Below are positions 15,212 to 22,255 of a stretch of DNA of 28,109 bases, one piece after another. The notes beneath the pieces were generated by a model. That model searched no databases and was not told where the DNA came from. It worked only from the letters and a program-made list of their open reading frames with translations. Source of the stretch: an uncultured Clostridia bacterium (GTDB taxonomy: Bacteria > Bacillota > Clostridia > UBA1381). Within the stretch, counting starts at the first letter, position 1; each line of letters starts with the position of its first letter. Position numbers and translations under genes: made by a program. The DNA is taken from positions 1 to 28,109 of the forward strand of contig CAKSPW010000023.1 of NCBI GenBank assembly GCA_934486495.1, written 5' to 3'.

Positions 15212-16855
15212 TTAAAAGCTGTCAAAGTCACAGTTCCATTTAATTCCGCTAATGCAACTTTTGGCATTTGATTCGCCTTTTTTACGTTTTCGTTCTTTTC
15301 TTCCGCCATAAATTTCTTCTGTAAAACGCTTGAAGTACAGTGAAAATTCATTTAGAGAAATTCCCGCATTAAATGTGCAATATTTTTTGTAAGCATCTTC
15401 AGTAAATATAATATCTTCATCGCTTTTTTTAAACATTTGCTTGACAAAGTTATAAATTTTGACACTTATATCTGCAACGCTTTCATAATCATTGGCTACC
15501 ACATCGTTTATAGGGTAATTGCCGGTAAATTGATAATGATTTTTTACAAGTTCAAAATATGCTTGCAAGGATTTTGTGATAATAGCATCGCTCTCAGTAA
15601 GTAAATTTGTAATAAGGTTGCTATTTTGTTTTTCTTTAGATACGGAATGTTGAAACGGAATAGTCACAATTCGTTCTTCAAAGGCACAATCGTTAGCTCG
15701 CGTTAGAATAGGATGATTTGTGACCAAAACTATTTTGGCATTGCACCTGAATGACACATAGCTTTCATACTTCCTGTTTGAGGAAACTACATCGTTTCCG
15801 GTAATTTGTTTTATCTTGCTTACGGCTTTTTCATCTAACGGCGCTGCCGGTAAGTCCGGTGAGATACAGAGTGCTTTTCCGACTAATTCGGAAATTGAAT
15901 ATTTATCACTGAATACATGAGCGTCTAATGTCACAACGGCATTTTTACTAAAAAGCTTTGACAAGAATGTTACAAGTACGCTCTTGCCGGAGTTTGGCAC
16001 ACCTTGCAGCACAAAAAACACTTTGGCATTTGTGTCCGGTGATATGGAGTAACCTATAAATTCATAAATTCGTTGTATAAGCAACATATCTCCTCCTGTA
16101 ACTGTCTGTAGAAAACCATCAAAAATCGGACAGTGCAGGTAAGCGTTGGATATGTAATTACCATTTATTCCGTACAAAGTCTTAAAATCTTTTGAGTGTT
16201 TAAACATCACACCCGTATGAATGTTTAATATACCATTTCTTAAAGACAAAAGATTTTCGGGAATCATCTCAGAAGTAATATGTATTTTAGGCTCCATTGA
16301 AATAAAGTTAATGGCGTCGTATACTTGTTTAGAAGACCCCATTTCAGCCACTTCTTCGCGACAATGAATTAAGAATAAGCGTGCAATTTCATCTTTTCCG
16401 CATTCTTCATAATAATTTCCATTGTAACGGTATATCTTTTCATTTAATGTTAAAATACTTTCCATCTTAAGAAGTTTGTTGTTAATTTCATATGCGGTTA
16501 CTCGTTCAGAGCTTTTAAATGTTTTTAACAGTTCGTGCTCTGTCCGCTTTTGGGATGACGGTATTTCTGCAATACTTTGTACCGATAAGGTGTTTCCTAA
16601 CGTATTTGCATTATTTTCTATTACCGCAGTTTTTGTATTTAAAAATAGCGGCGGCGTTAATTTCTCGGATTTTAAATCTTGTTTACGGTATGGCTGTAAA
16701 TTTGGCAATGCTGCAACTTTTTGCTTAGAGCTGTCAAAAACCTCAAAAGGGTCTATAAGATTTTCTTGACGCCATCTGTTTGAATTACTATCCCATCGTC
16801 CCGGCGGTCCGAAAAATTCAATTGGTTCTTTTAAATCTTTATTTGCGTTTTGCAT
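15212..16855 (-). CDS. D5-type (P4-family) primase-like superfamily 3 helicase
   Basis: Replication protein of 547 residues from the preferred ATG at 16853-16855, which has AAGGAAAGGA nine bases upstream; an ATG three codons earlier is too close to that site. Numbers here count from the upstream ATG. Residues 1-130 are poorly conserved. A D5_N-like region lies at about 130-250 (LSLRNGILNIHTG). The helicase domain has Walker A GVPNSGKS at 288-295, a Walker-B-like strand ALCISPDLP at 331-339, VLVTNHP sensor at 379-385 and an arginine finger in FEERIV. Such proteins initiate replication of phage satellites and integrative elements. No catalytic primase domain is evident, so it may act as a helicase only. 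Confidence 0.85.
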   Translation of the reverse strand: MQNANKDLKEPIEFFGPPGRWDSNSNRWRQENLIDPFEVFDSSKQKVAALPNLQPYRKQDLKSEKLTPPLFLNTKTAVIENNANTLGNTLSVQSIAEIPSSQKRTEHELLKTFKSSERVTAYEINNKLLKMESILTLNEKIYRYNGNYYEECGKDEIARLFLIHCREEVAEMGSSKQVYDAINFISMEPKIHITSEMIPENLLSLRNGILNIHTGVMFKHSKDFKTLYGINGNYISNAYLHCPIFDGFLQTVTGGDMLLIQRIYEFIGYSISPDTNAKVFFVLQGVPNSGKSVLVTFLSKLFSKNAVVTLDAHVFSDKYSISELVGKALCISPDLPAAPLDEKAVSKIKQITGNDVVSSNRKYESYVSFRCNAKIVLVTNHPILTRANDCAFEERIVTIPFQHSVSKEKQNSNLITNLLTESDAIITKSLQAYFELVKNHYQFTGNYPINDVVANDYESVADISVKIYNFVKQMFKKSDEDIIFTEDAYKKYCTFNAGISLNEFSLYFKRFTEEIYGGRKERKRKKGESNAKSCISGIKWNCDFDSF

Positions 16856-16889
16856 TTCATACATTCCTTTCCTTGTTTATATTTTTTAT

Positions 16890-16899
16890 ACTTGCAAGT
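16890..16899. promoter_or_regulatory. Palindrome upstream of the helicase gene
   Basis: ACTTGCAAGT is a perfect 10-base palindrome. It extends imperfectly to TATACTTGCAAGTTATA (16887-16903). It lies 35 bases before the helicase start and could be an operator. Short AT-rich palindromes also occur by chance. The rest of the gap up to 17043 is AT-rich with a weak GTCCG/CGGAC stem near 16950-16982. Confidence 0.3.
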
Positions 16900-17030
16900 T
16901 ATATATATTTTATCACAAGGTTAAGAAAAGGTGTAAAAAATTTAAGATGTCCGCAAACCCTTTATTCATGCGGCTTTCGGACTTTTTGAAAAAATTGAAT
17001 TTCAAGAGCGGTTTTTAAATTCGCATATTA

Positions 17031-17069
17031 TTATAAAGAAAAACGCTGAATGGATATGACCATTCAGCG
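17031..17069 (-). terminator. Terminator of the 402-residue unknown gene
   Basis: On the minus strand CGCTGAATGG, a six-base loop, CCATTCAGCG, then TTTTTCTTTAT. A perfect ten-base stem with a T-run, 11 bases after the end of the upstream gene. Confidence 0.88.
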
Positions 17070-17079
17070 AACAAATTTT

Positions 17080-18288
17080 CTATCTTTTTTTCTTTTTCTT
17101 GTTCTTATTTCTTTCTCTAATTTTCTTTGGTAAATCATCACGGGCTACGGAAACGATATCCTCGGGTATGATTCTATCATCACTATATATCTGTCGCATT
17201 GCATTTGCAAATAGACTATCATTATCGTGCAAATCATCAAAATTAAATGTCTCAAATTCCTGCATAACACAAAAATCGGCTGTTAAGAAATTGGCAGCTC
17301 TATCATAATCTGCTTCCGTCCACATTCCGAATTTGCTAAAGCGGAATTTACTCGACAAAAAACACGTAATATCTTGTATTAGTTGTCGCATATAACCTAT
17401 TTTCAATATATCGTCATCGCTAATTGTTCCATTAAAGGCGTCTTCTATATACTTATATCCCCCGATAAAAGTCGTTTGCAAACTGGATGGAAATAAGGTC
17501 AGTCCCTTTTGCAGTCTGGAATACAATGTCTGTATAAGACATATAATACGCGTGTTAATCGGTATACATTTATCAAGCATACATTTTGCGATTTGAGCCA
17601 CAAGTTCTACACGATATGCATTTTCGAAGTCGACAAACTGAAGACATCCGATTACATACTCTCTACTGCTTGTGCATTTATTGATATAATCAATTAAATC
17701 TCCATAGCTTTTAAGCGCTTCAATCAATCCGTCATCTTTACCGCTTGTAGTTCTTTTTAAGAAGTTTTTTCTAAAAAAGAGCAGCCTATATATGTCTAAA
17801 TACCCTTTGCGCATCATATCCATAAAATTCAATGCCAAAAAAGTGTATTGTCCTTTGCTCGGAACCGATTTATATTTTAAATTTTCTTTCTTTGCTTGCC
17901 TACCTCGCAAAAGGATATTGTCTCGATATATATCCTCGTAATAGCTCATAGAAGATGCATCAGCAATGTAATATTTTAAACATTTTGTCTTTTGCTCAGG
18001 GATGGGCGTATAGGGTTGCTTTGCAAAAGAGACAATAGATTGACGAGACTTTTTATCGTTATCAATCCAAATTCGTAATGAATAGAATACAACCATATTA
18101 GAAATAGTTTTCTTTTCATCATTTGTAAGAGTATACTTCTTACCATACTCTTCCGAAATATCATCGTAAACAAGATTAAACGCACATTCTACTCTTTCAA
18201 TTTTGTCTGTAATGTTTTCAGTTTCAATTTTTTTCTGTATCTTTTCCCAAGTTTTATTTAATTTAAACTTTATAGTATTCTCGTCCAT
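17080..18288 (-). CDS. Unrecognised 402-residue protein of the element
   Basis: I do not recognise this protein. It is soluble, mostly helical by composition, with no signal peptide or clear membrane segment. It ends in a very basic tail (RERNKNKKKKKR). No nuclease, kinase, NTPase or protease motif is evident. I choose the ATG at 18286-18288 because CAGGAGGTAAAA lies immediately upstream. The frame is open 17 codons further up, but that ATG would sit only a few bases from the predicted transcription start. It has its own promoter flanked by inverted 13-base repeats and its own terminator, so it is an independent unit between the helicase and resolvase genes. It may take part in replication control or be cargo. 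Confidence 0.75.
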   Translation of the reverse strand: MDENTIKFKLNKTWEKIQKKIETENITDKIERVECAFNLVYDDISEEYGKKYTLTNDEKKTISNMVVFYSLRIWIDNDKKSRQSIVSFAKQPYTPIPEQKTKCLKYYIADASSMSYYEDIYRDNILLRGRQAKKENLKYKSVPSKGQYTFLALNFMDMMRKGYLDIYRLLFFRKNFLKRTTSGKDDGLIEALKSYGDLIDYINKCTSSREYVIGCLQFVDFENAYRVELVAQIAKCMLDKCIPINTRIICLIQTLYSRLQKGLTLFPSSLQTTFIGGYKYIEDAFNGTISDDDILKIGYMRQLIQDITCFLSSKFRFSKFGMWTEADYDRAANFLTADFCVMQEFETFNFDDLHDNDSLFANAMRQIYSDDRIIPEDIVSVARDDLPKKIRERNKNKKKKKR

Positions 18289-18298
18289 TTTTACCTCC

Positions 18299-18415
18299 TG
18301 TGTTAATGTGTTAATGTCATAGCAATTTTCATAACTCATTTTATTATATTAATTATACCATGCATATTTATAGTTGTAAATATAATTCTACTTGCAGCAC
18401 TGACACATTGACACA
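18299..18415. repeat. Inverted pair of ACACATTRACACA sites around a promoter
   Basis: ACACATTAACACA on the minus strand at 18299-18311 and ACACATTGACACA on the plus strand at 18403-18415. Twelve of thirteen bases agree. The centre of symmetry falls at 18357, inside the -10 box of the intervening promoter. Each copy also contains an internal short repeat (ACACATT-like). This could be an operator pair allowing DNA looping, or a replication-protein binding site. Confidence 0.4.
18352..18380 (-). promoter_or_regulatory. Promoter of the 402-residue unknown gene
   Basis: On the minus strand TTTACA (18375-18380), a 17-base spacer and TATAAT (18352-18357). Transcription would begin near 18345, giving a leader of about 57 bases with the AGGAGG site. 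Repeats at 18299-18311 and 18403-18415 flank it. Confidence 0.7.
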
Positions 18416-18430
18416 ATAAATAGTATTCAA

Positions 18431-18979
18431 TTAAAATTGTTTCACTTTTCTGTAAAATGTGCTTGATTTCATATCAAGTCTTTTCATGGCTTCTACGGCG
18501 GTGATTTCGCCGTTTTTCCAAAGGGTTACAACCTCGTCAAAGTTTTTTCTTTCAATTGGTTTACGCCCTTTATACATGCCTTTTTCTTTCGCAATCGCAA
18601 TGCCTTCTTTCTGCCGTTGTAAAATATATTCTCTTTCAAGCTCTGCAACCGCTCCGAATACAGTAAGCATAAATTTGCCTGTGGGCGTGGTTGTATCAAT
18701 CGCTTCTTTTTTTGATACAAATTCCACGTGCTTTAATGTGAGCTGTTCCACCAAATCCAAAAGGTCGCGTGTGTTACGGGCAAAACGGCTTATGGATTCC
18801 ACAATAACGATGTCTCCCTCACGGACAAAGCTTAACATTCTTTGCAGTTCGGGGCGGTTTGTGTTCTTTCCGCTCATGCGGTCAATAAACATATTTTCAA
18901 CGCCAAGCTCACGCATGAGCACTTCCTGCCGTGCGATATTTTGGTCGGCGGTGCTTATACGGATATATCCTATTTTCAT
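18431..18979 (-). CDS. Small serine recombinase (resolvase/invertase family)
   Basis: A 182-residue resolvase/invertase-family protein. The catalytic serine is Ser9 in GYIRISTADQN. The conserved region VESISRFARNTRDLLDL follows, then the long E helix GAVAELEREYILQRQKEG. A helix-turn-helix ends the protein (VEAMKRLDMKSSTFYRKVK). Such enzymes cut and rejoin DNA at short paired sites to resolve or invert segments. GAGAAAGGAGTGAATTAAA precedes the ATG. The repeat structure at 19090-19208 lies upstream of the gene, where res sites are usually found. The gene appears intact. Confidence 0.88.
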   Translation of the reverse strand: MKIGYIRISTADQNIARQEVLMRELGVENMFIDRMSGKNTNRPELQRMLSFVREGDIVIVESISRFARNTRDLLDLVEQLTLKHVEFVSKKEAIDTTTPTGKFMLTVFGAVAELEREYILQRQKEGIAIAKEKGMYKGRKPIERKNFDEVVTLWKNGEITAVEAMKRLDMKSSTFYRKVKQF

Positions 18980-19089
18980 TTTAATTCACTCCTTTCTCCC
19001 GTTAGGGTTTCTGTTTTATTTGGCACACTTCAAAATACTTGTTTCCAACCTTAATTAACTCTCCCATAAGGGCACAGCCTAACGGGTTA

Positions 19090-19208
19090 TCAGTCCGTAA
19101 AGGTCATCACAAATCTGTGATAATCTAAGACTGTATGAAAAAAGTCCGTTAAAGCCGTGAGCATTTTTGTGATTATCACATATTTGCTCTTAGACCTTAA
19201 CAGACTGA
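19090..19208. repeat. Complex inverted repeat upstream of the resolvase gene
   Basis: Two pairs of inverted blocks are nested. TCAGTCCGTAAAGGTC (19090-19105) pairs with 19193-19208 at 14 of 16 bases. CAAATCTGTGATAATC (19110-19125) pairs with 19171-19186 at 15 of 16. Inner palindromes also occur: ATCACAAATCTGTGAT, TGTGATTATCACA, and a repeat AGTCCGTWAAAG at 19092 and 19143. The gap 18980-19324 holds no gene. Possible roles are a res/recombination site or a replication origin. A 14/16 palindrome GCCCTGTTAACAAGGC follows at 19291-19306. Confidence 0.6.
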
Positions 19209-19324
19209 TACTTTAATTTGAAAAATCTTGTTATTTACAATTAAAGCTTTTCTAAAAAAATTCTCTGCAAAAGCGCAACATTGCATCTATGCCCTGTTAA
19301 CAAGGCGCATTGTGTCGTTTGAAA

Positions 19325-19504
19325 CTATCTTGAAAAGATTTTTTTCAAAATTGCAATGGGAATAAGAATAAATCCAAATGCTATTCCAAAAATCAGTTTG
19401 CGTCCAAACAGCTGAAACGGTACGGTTTCTACAATTATTCTGTTACTGTAAATAACAACTCCGGCTGCCCAATATCCGGCTATGGCGTAAATAATCATCA
19501 ACAT
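19325..19504 (-). CDS. Small membrane protein with two hydrophobic segments
   Basis: A 59-residue hydrophobic protein starting MLMIIYAIAGYWAAGVVIYS. Hydrophobic stretches lie at about 2-20 and 36-54, with a basic end KKIFSR, consistent with two membrane helices. The ATG at 19502-19504 has AGAGGTG five bases upstream; the frame is open further but without a ribosome binding site. It follows the MORN gene by about 90 bases on the same strand. Family not recognised. Confidence 0.55.
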   Translation of the reverse strand: MLMIIYAIAGYWAAGVVIYSNRIIVETVPFQLFGRKLIFGIAFGFILIPIAILKKIFSR

Positions 19505-19594
19505 TTTCGCACCTCTGCGTTTTGTGTCTTTACACTTTATTTTTCCGCTTAAAACATATTTTCGCAGACCTATGGCCGCCGAAAGCACGATAGT

Positions 19595-20773
19595 TTACTT
19601 ATAATCATCCGCCTGCCATTCGCCGTCATAAACTACACTTCCGTCTTGCTTGTACAATGTGCCTTTTCCGTCTTTCTTGTTGTTTTTATAATTTCCTTCA
19701 TATTCCAAACTTCCGTCTTGATAATAACTGCGTCCGTAACCGTCTTTTGCACCGTTTTTCATTCCGCCGTCATAAATCAGTTTGCCGTAGGAATACATTT
19801 TACAATTTCCGTCCTCAATATCGTTTTTAAACTCACCTGCTACAATCGCATCATATTGCGCATCAGTTATTTCATTCTCTCCGACAGAATCGGGCAAGTG
19901 CAAATATACATCCAAATCTGCCCCATAACTGTTCCCCATACCACAAGCTTTTCCATCCTTGAAAATGCCGTCGTATGTAACATAATTCAGCCATCCGAGA
20001 TAATACTCCTTAAACTTGTCATCAGACACACTGCCGTTGTATAGCTTGCATAATAAGGAATACTTATAATTATCAGGCAGACTGTACTGCAAACCATAAC
20101 CGCTGAAGCGACCCTTACTGAAATTTCCGATGTATACAATATTATAATAAGCTCCGTTAAACTCCATAGCGCCGTATAGTGCATCCGTTGTATCGTAATA
20201 AACATCAGACGATTTAAGAATTACTCCGAATCCATCGGGATAATTATCTTTCAATGTTCCCGAATATACATATTCCGTCTGTTCAACTGTAATTTTATAG
20301 CGTGCAGCTCCCAAAATATTGTCTGTTGTCAGAAAGTTTAAATCATCGCCTAATGCCTCAAAGCTTTTAAGCAGGGCCTTTCTCTCCTTCGGAAAGTTAT
20401 TTAAAGCGATTTTGTGCTGTTCTGCATATTTCATTTGCTGAGCGAGAAAGTAGAAATCATCGCCCAATGATAATTCATCGCTGTCCAATTCAGGGCTATT
20501 CTGAACACTCTCTTCGGTTTGTATCGGAGTGCTCGTTTCGTTTTTTTCGGGTGTGTCTGATGCACAAGCCCTTGCAAAAACCACAAATAAAACTATTACA
20601 ATACCCCAAACAAGAAATTTTTTAAGGCAACCCCCTGCAGAAGAAAAATCTCCTTCACGAATATCACTGACTGCGTCGGTTATATCATCTTTTAAATTTT
20701 CTTTTGCCTGTTTTGCAGGAGCACGGAAGTCATCCCAACCTTCTTTGCACATATCTTTTAAACTTTTACTCAT
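19595..20773 (-). CDS. Membrane-anchored MORN-repeat protein
   Basis: A 392-residue protein. Residues 1-51 are charged, probably cytoplasmic; 52-69 form one membrane helix (FLVWGIVIVLFVVFARAC). A polar linker rich in T, E and S runs to about 100. The rest contains MORN-type repeats at about 170-184, 214-228, 268-282, 334-349, 358-373 and 382 on (for example YEGNYKNNKKDGKGTLY). MORN repeats form elongated beta structures that bind proteins or lipids; with the helix orientation shown, they would probably lie outside the membrane. The ribosome binding site lies in the last codons of the gene upstream (gap of six bases), so it is coupled to it. Confidence 0.75.
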   Translation of the reverse strand: MSKSLKDMCKEGWDDFRAPAKQAKENLKDDITDAVSDIREGDFSSAGGCLKKFLVWGIVIVLFVVFARACASDTPEKNETSTPIQTEESVQNSPELDSDELSLGDDFYFLAQQMKYAEQHKIALNNFPKERKALLKSFEALGDDLNFLTTDNILGAARYKITVEQTEYVYSGTLKDNYPDGFGVILKSSDVYYDTTDALYGAMEFNGAYYNIVYIGNFSKGRFSGYGLQYSLPDNYKYSLLCKLYNGSVSDDKFKEYYLGWLNYVTYDGIFKDGKACGMGNSYGADLDVYLHLPDSVGENEITDAQYDAIVAGEFKNDIEDGNCKMYSYGKLIYDGGMKNGAKDGYGRSYYQDGSLEYEGNYKNNKKDGKGTLYKQDGSVVYDGEWQADDYK

Positions 20774-20779
20774 ATATCA

Positions 20780-21166
20780 TTACCTGCTCCTGTTAATCTT
20801 TTCCATTTGAATTGCACCGCACACAGCTTTATAAAACTTTTTCCACTTTCCGTCCTTATCAAGCTGATAAAACTTGTTTTCAACATTATCAAATATGTAA
20901 GTTTGCTTTCTTCTGCCAAAGATATAACCGGTGTTCCAACTGCCAACATGGAGCGTATATCTGCCGGAGGCGGAGTTCAAATCTTTTTTTGTAACCCATC
21001 CGCCGCCTTTAGCGGTTTTCTGAACCTTTTTTAAAAATTCGTCATTTGCACCTTTTATAAATTCATCTTTTACAAGTTCGGTTAACTGTTCGTAAGATAT
21101 ACGAATTGTTTCTTTTTTTGCTACTTTTTTTAAAATCGAATCACTTGCTTTGTCTAATAAACTCAT
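20780..21166 (-). CDS. Unrecognised 128-residue protein of the MORN operon
   Basis: I do not recognise this family. The N-terminal 50 residues are helical and charged. The C-terminal 70 contain a beta-rich stretch (GRYTLHVGSWNTGYIFGRRK, then QTYIFDNVENKFYQLDKDG). No signal peptide or membrane helix. TTTGGAGGAGTTAAA precedes the ATG. It lies between a small membrane protein (24 bases upstream) and the MORN gene (six bases downstream), so it probably works with one or both. Confidence 0.7.
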   Translation of the reverse strand: MSLLDKASDSILKKVAKKETIRISYEQLTELVKDEFIKGANDEFLKKVQKTAKGGGWVTKKDLNSASGRYTLHVGSWNTGYIFGRRKQTYIFDNVENKFYQLDKDGKWKKFYKAVCGAIQMEKINRSR

Positions 21167-21189
21167 TTTAACTCCTCCAAATTTCTTTT

Positions 21190-21330
21190 TTACATTTCAC
21201 CGAGCATTCTCTGAAACCATTCAATGTTGTTCACGGCATAAAACATAATTGCAATTACAACAATTACTGCCGCAATCACAAATAGTTTGTTTTTATAAAA
21301 CGACTTCTTTTCATAATTACCCTTTTTCAT
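21190..21330 (-). CDS. Small single-helix membrane protein, first gene of the MORN operon
   Basis: A 46-residue protein starting MKKGNYEKKSFYKNK, then a strongly hydrophobic helix (about 15-33, LFVIAAVIVVIAIMFYAV) and a short tail NNIEWFQRMLGEM. CAGGGAGGGATACAAA precedes the ATG at 21328-21330, an excellent ribosome binding site, which makes this short gene credible. It begins 22 bases from the left inverted repeat of the putative promoter switch and would be the first gene transcribed from it when inverted. Confidence 0.75.
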   Translation of the reverse strand: MKKGNYEKKSFYKNKLFVIAAVIVVIAIMFYAVNNIEWFQRMLGEM

Positions 21331-21428
21331 TTTGTATCCCTCCCTGTTTTTCAAAATAGTATAGGTTTTCGGAAAAATCTCAAATATTAAAATTTTTGTT
21401 CAATATGTCAAAAAATCAGTGGAATATA

Positions 21429-21457
21429 TTGACGAAAAGTAAAAAGTGTGCTATAAT
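21429..21457 (+). promoter_or_regulatory. Strong promoter inside the inverted-repeat segment
   Basis: TTGACG (21429-21434), a 17-base spacer and TATAAT (21452-21457) with an extended -10 (TGCTATAAT). It faces right, where there is only a hairpin with a T-run and then the antisense strand of the serine recombinase. No plus-strand gene follows, so it appears promoter-only in this orientation. Confidence 0.8.
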
Positions 21458-21470
21458 AATATTAAGTTTT

Positions 21471-21508
21471 GTGGCGGTTTTTAAGCCGCCGAAAACCTAT
21501 ACTTTTTT
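21471..21508 (+). terminator. Hairpin with T-run just after the switch promoter
   Basis: GGCGG-TTTTTAAG-CCGCC, extendable through TTTT/AAAA pairing with a small internal loop, then CCTATACTTTTTTG. It should terminate the short rightward transcript. The T-run lies in the right inverted repeat; the left repeat has an A in its place (CTATTTTG), so after inversion the hairpin would be followed by a broken T-run. Confidence 0.55.
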
Positions 21509-21515
21509 GTCAAAA

Positions 21516-22100
21516 TTAAATACGGTCTCCGTAGCGATAAAATGCACGGAGCGTCATATTACATCTGTCAGCACCTTCTTGTGCTGATATTTTTTTATCC
21601 TTCCACAGCTTATAATATTCGGCATATTCTTTTGGCAGTGTGCGTTTCGGTCTGCCGAACTTTACGCCGCGCCTTTGTGCGGCGGCAATCCCTTCTGCCT
21701 GTCTTTGCAAAATGTTTATACGCTCATTTTCCGCAACAAAGGACAAAAGCTGCAAAACAAGGTCAGCTATAAACGTGCCGAGCAAATCCTTTGCCTTTGT
21801 GGTATCAAGCAGCGGCATATCTAAGACGATTATATCCGCCTTTTTATTCTGCGTGATTTTTCGCCATTCCTGCTGTATTTCCTTATAGTTTCGACCTAAG
21901 CGGTCAATGCTTTTTATCACAAGCAAATCGTCCTTTTTAAGCCTTTTATATAGCTTTAGATACTGAGGTCTTTTAAAGTCCTTTCCGCTCTGCTTGTCTA
22001 TGTAAATACAGTCGGGTTTTATCCCGAATTTTATAAGCTCGTCAAGCTGTCTGTCCTCTTTTTGATTTATGCTTGAAACCCTTGCATATCCATATTTCGT
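21516..22100 (-). pseudogene. Serine recombinase (invertase-like) with ACG at the start position
   Basis: The open frame begins after an in-frame TGA (22107-22109). The position expected for the start codon, seven bases after GGAGGTG, reads ACG (22098-22100), then KYGYARVSSINQKEDRQ. Read from there, the protein has 194 residues with the family features: catalytic serine in YARVS, SGKDFKRPQY, IKSIDRLGRNYKEI, the E helix with AENERINILQRQAEGI, and a C-terminal helix-turn-helix. The next possible start, a TTG at 21924-21926, would lose the catalytic serine. So this is either a start-codon mutation that silences the gene or a weak ACG start. It sits beside the 21352-21509 repeats, its probable substrate. 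Confidence 0.7.
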
Positions 22101-22255
22101 TTTGGTTCACCTCCCTAAAGTGTGCTATTTTAATTATACCATAACAACGGAAGAGGCAGAAAGTCGCCGAAGTATTATGATAAAATGTTCTCCGAAACAC
22201 AGAAATCTTTGATTTCGTTTTGTTTTGAGGGGTTATTATACAATACTTTGCAAAT

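Larger units (their letters stand above)
21352..21509. repeat. Inverted repeats bounding a 116-bp segment: candidate invertible promoter
   Basis: The left repeat (21352-21372) and right repeat (21489-21509) are 21 bases long, inverted, and match at 20 positions. The exact shared core is AGTATAGGTTTTCGG. The enclosed 116 bases hold a strong plus-strand promoter (21429-21457) and a GGCGG/CCGCC hairpin. A serine recombinase gene lies seven bases to the right and a same-strand membrane/MORN operon 22 bases to the left. This layout is that of known phase-variation switches. In the present orientation the promoter faces away from the operon. Confidence 0.65.

Noticed and set aside
15133..15351. 72-codon minus-strand frame overlapping the end of the helicase gene
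   Set aside because: It overlaps the helicase C-terminus in another frame and also overlaps the excisionase-like start. No ribosome binding site or similarity supports it.
19291..19306. Palindrome GCCCTGTTAACAAGGC as a terminator of the small membrane gene
   Set aside because: No T-run follows on the minus strand, so an intrinsic terminator is not supported; reported only as part of the repeat region.
21352..21372. Resemblance of the inverted repeats to Hin crossover sites (AAAA...GGTTTT)
   Set aside because: In hix sites the A and T runs are six bases apart, here nine. The similarity is too loose to support a specific invertase family.
21443..22128. AAAGTGTGCTAT occurs at 21443-21454 and again at 22117-22128
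   Set aside because: The first copy is the extended -10 of the switch promoter, and similar TGTGCTATAAT occurs at the promoter near 24552. The match probably reflects promoter-like composition rather than a shared recombination site.
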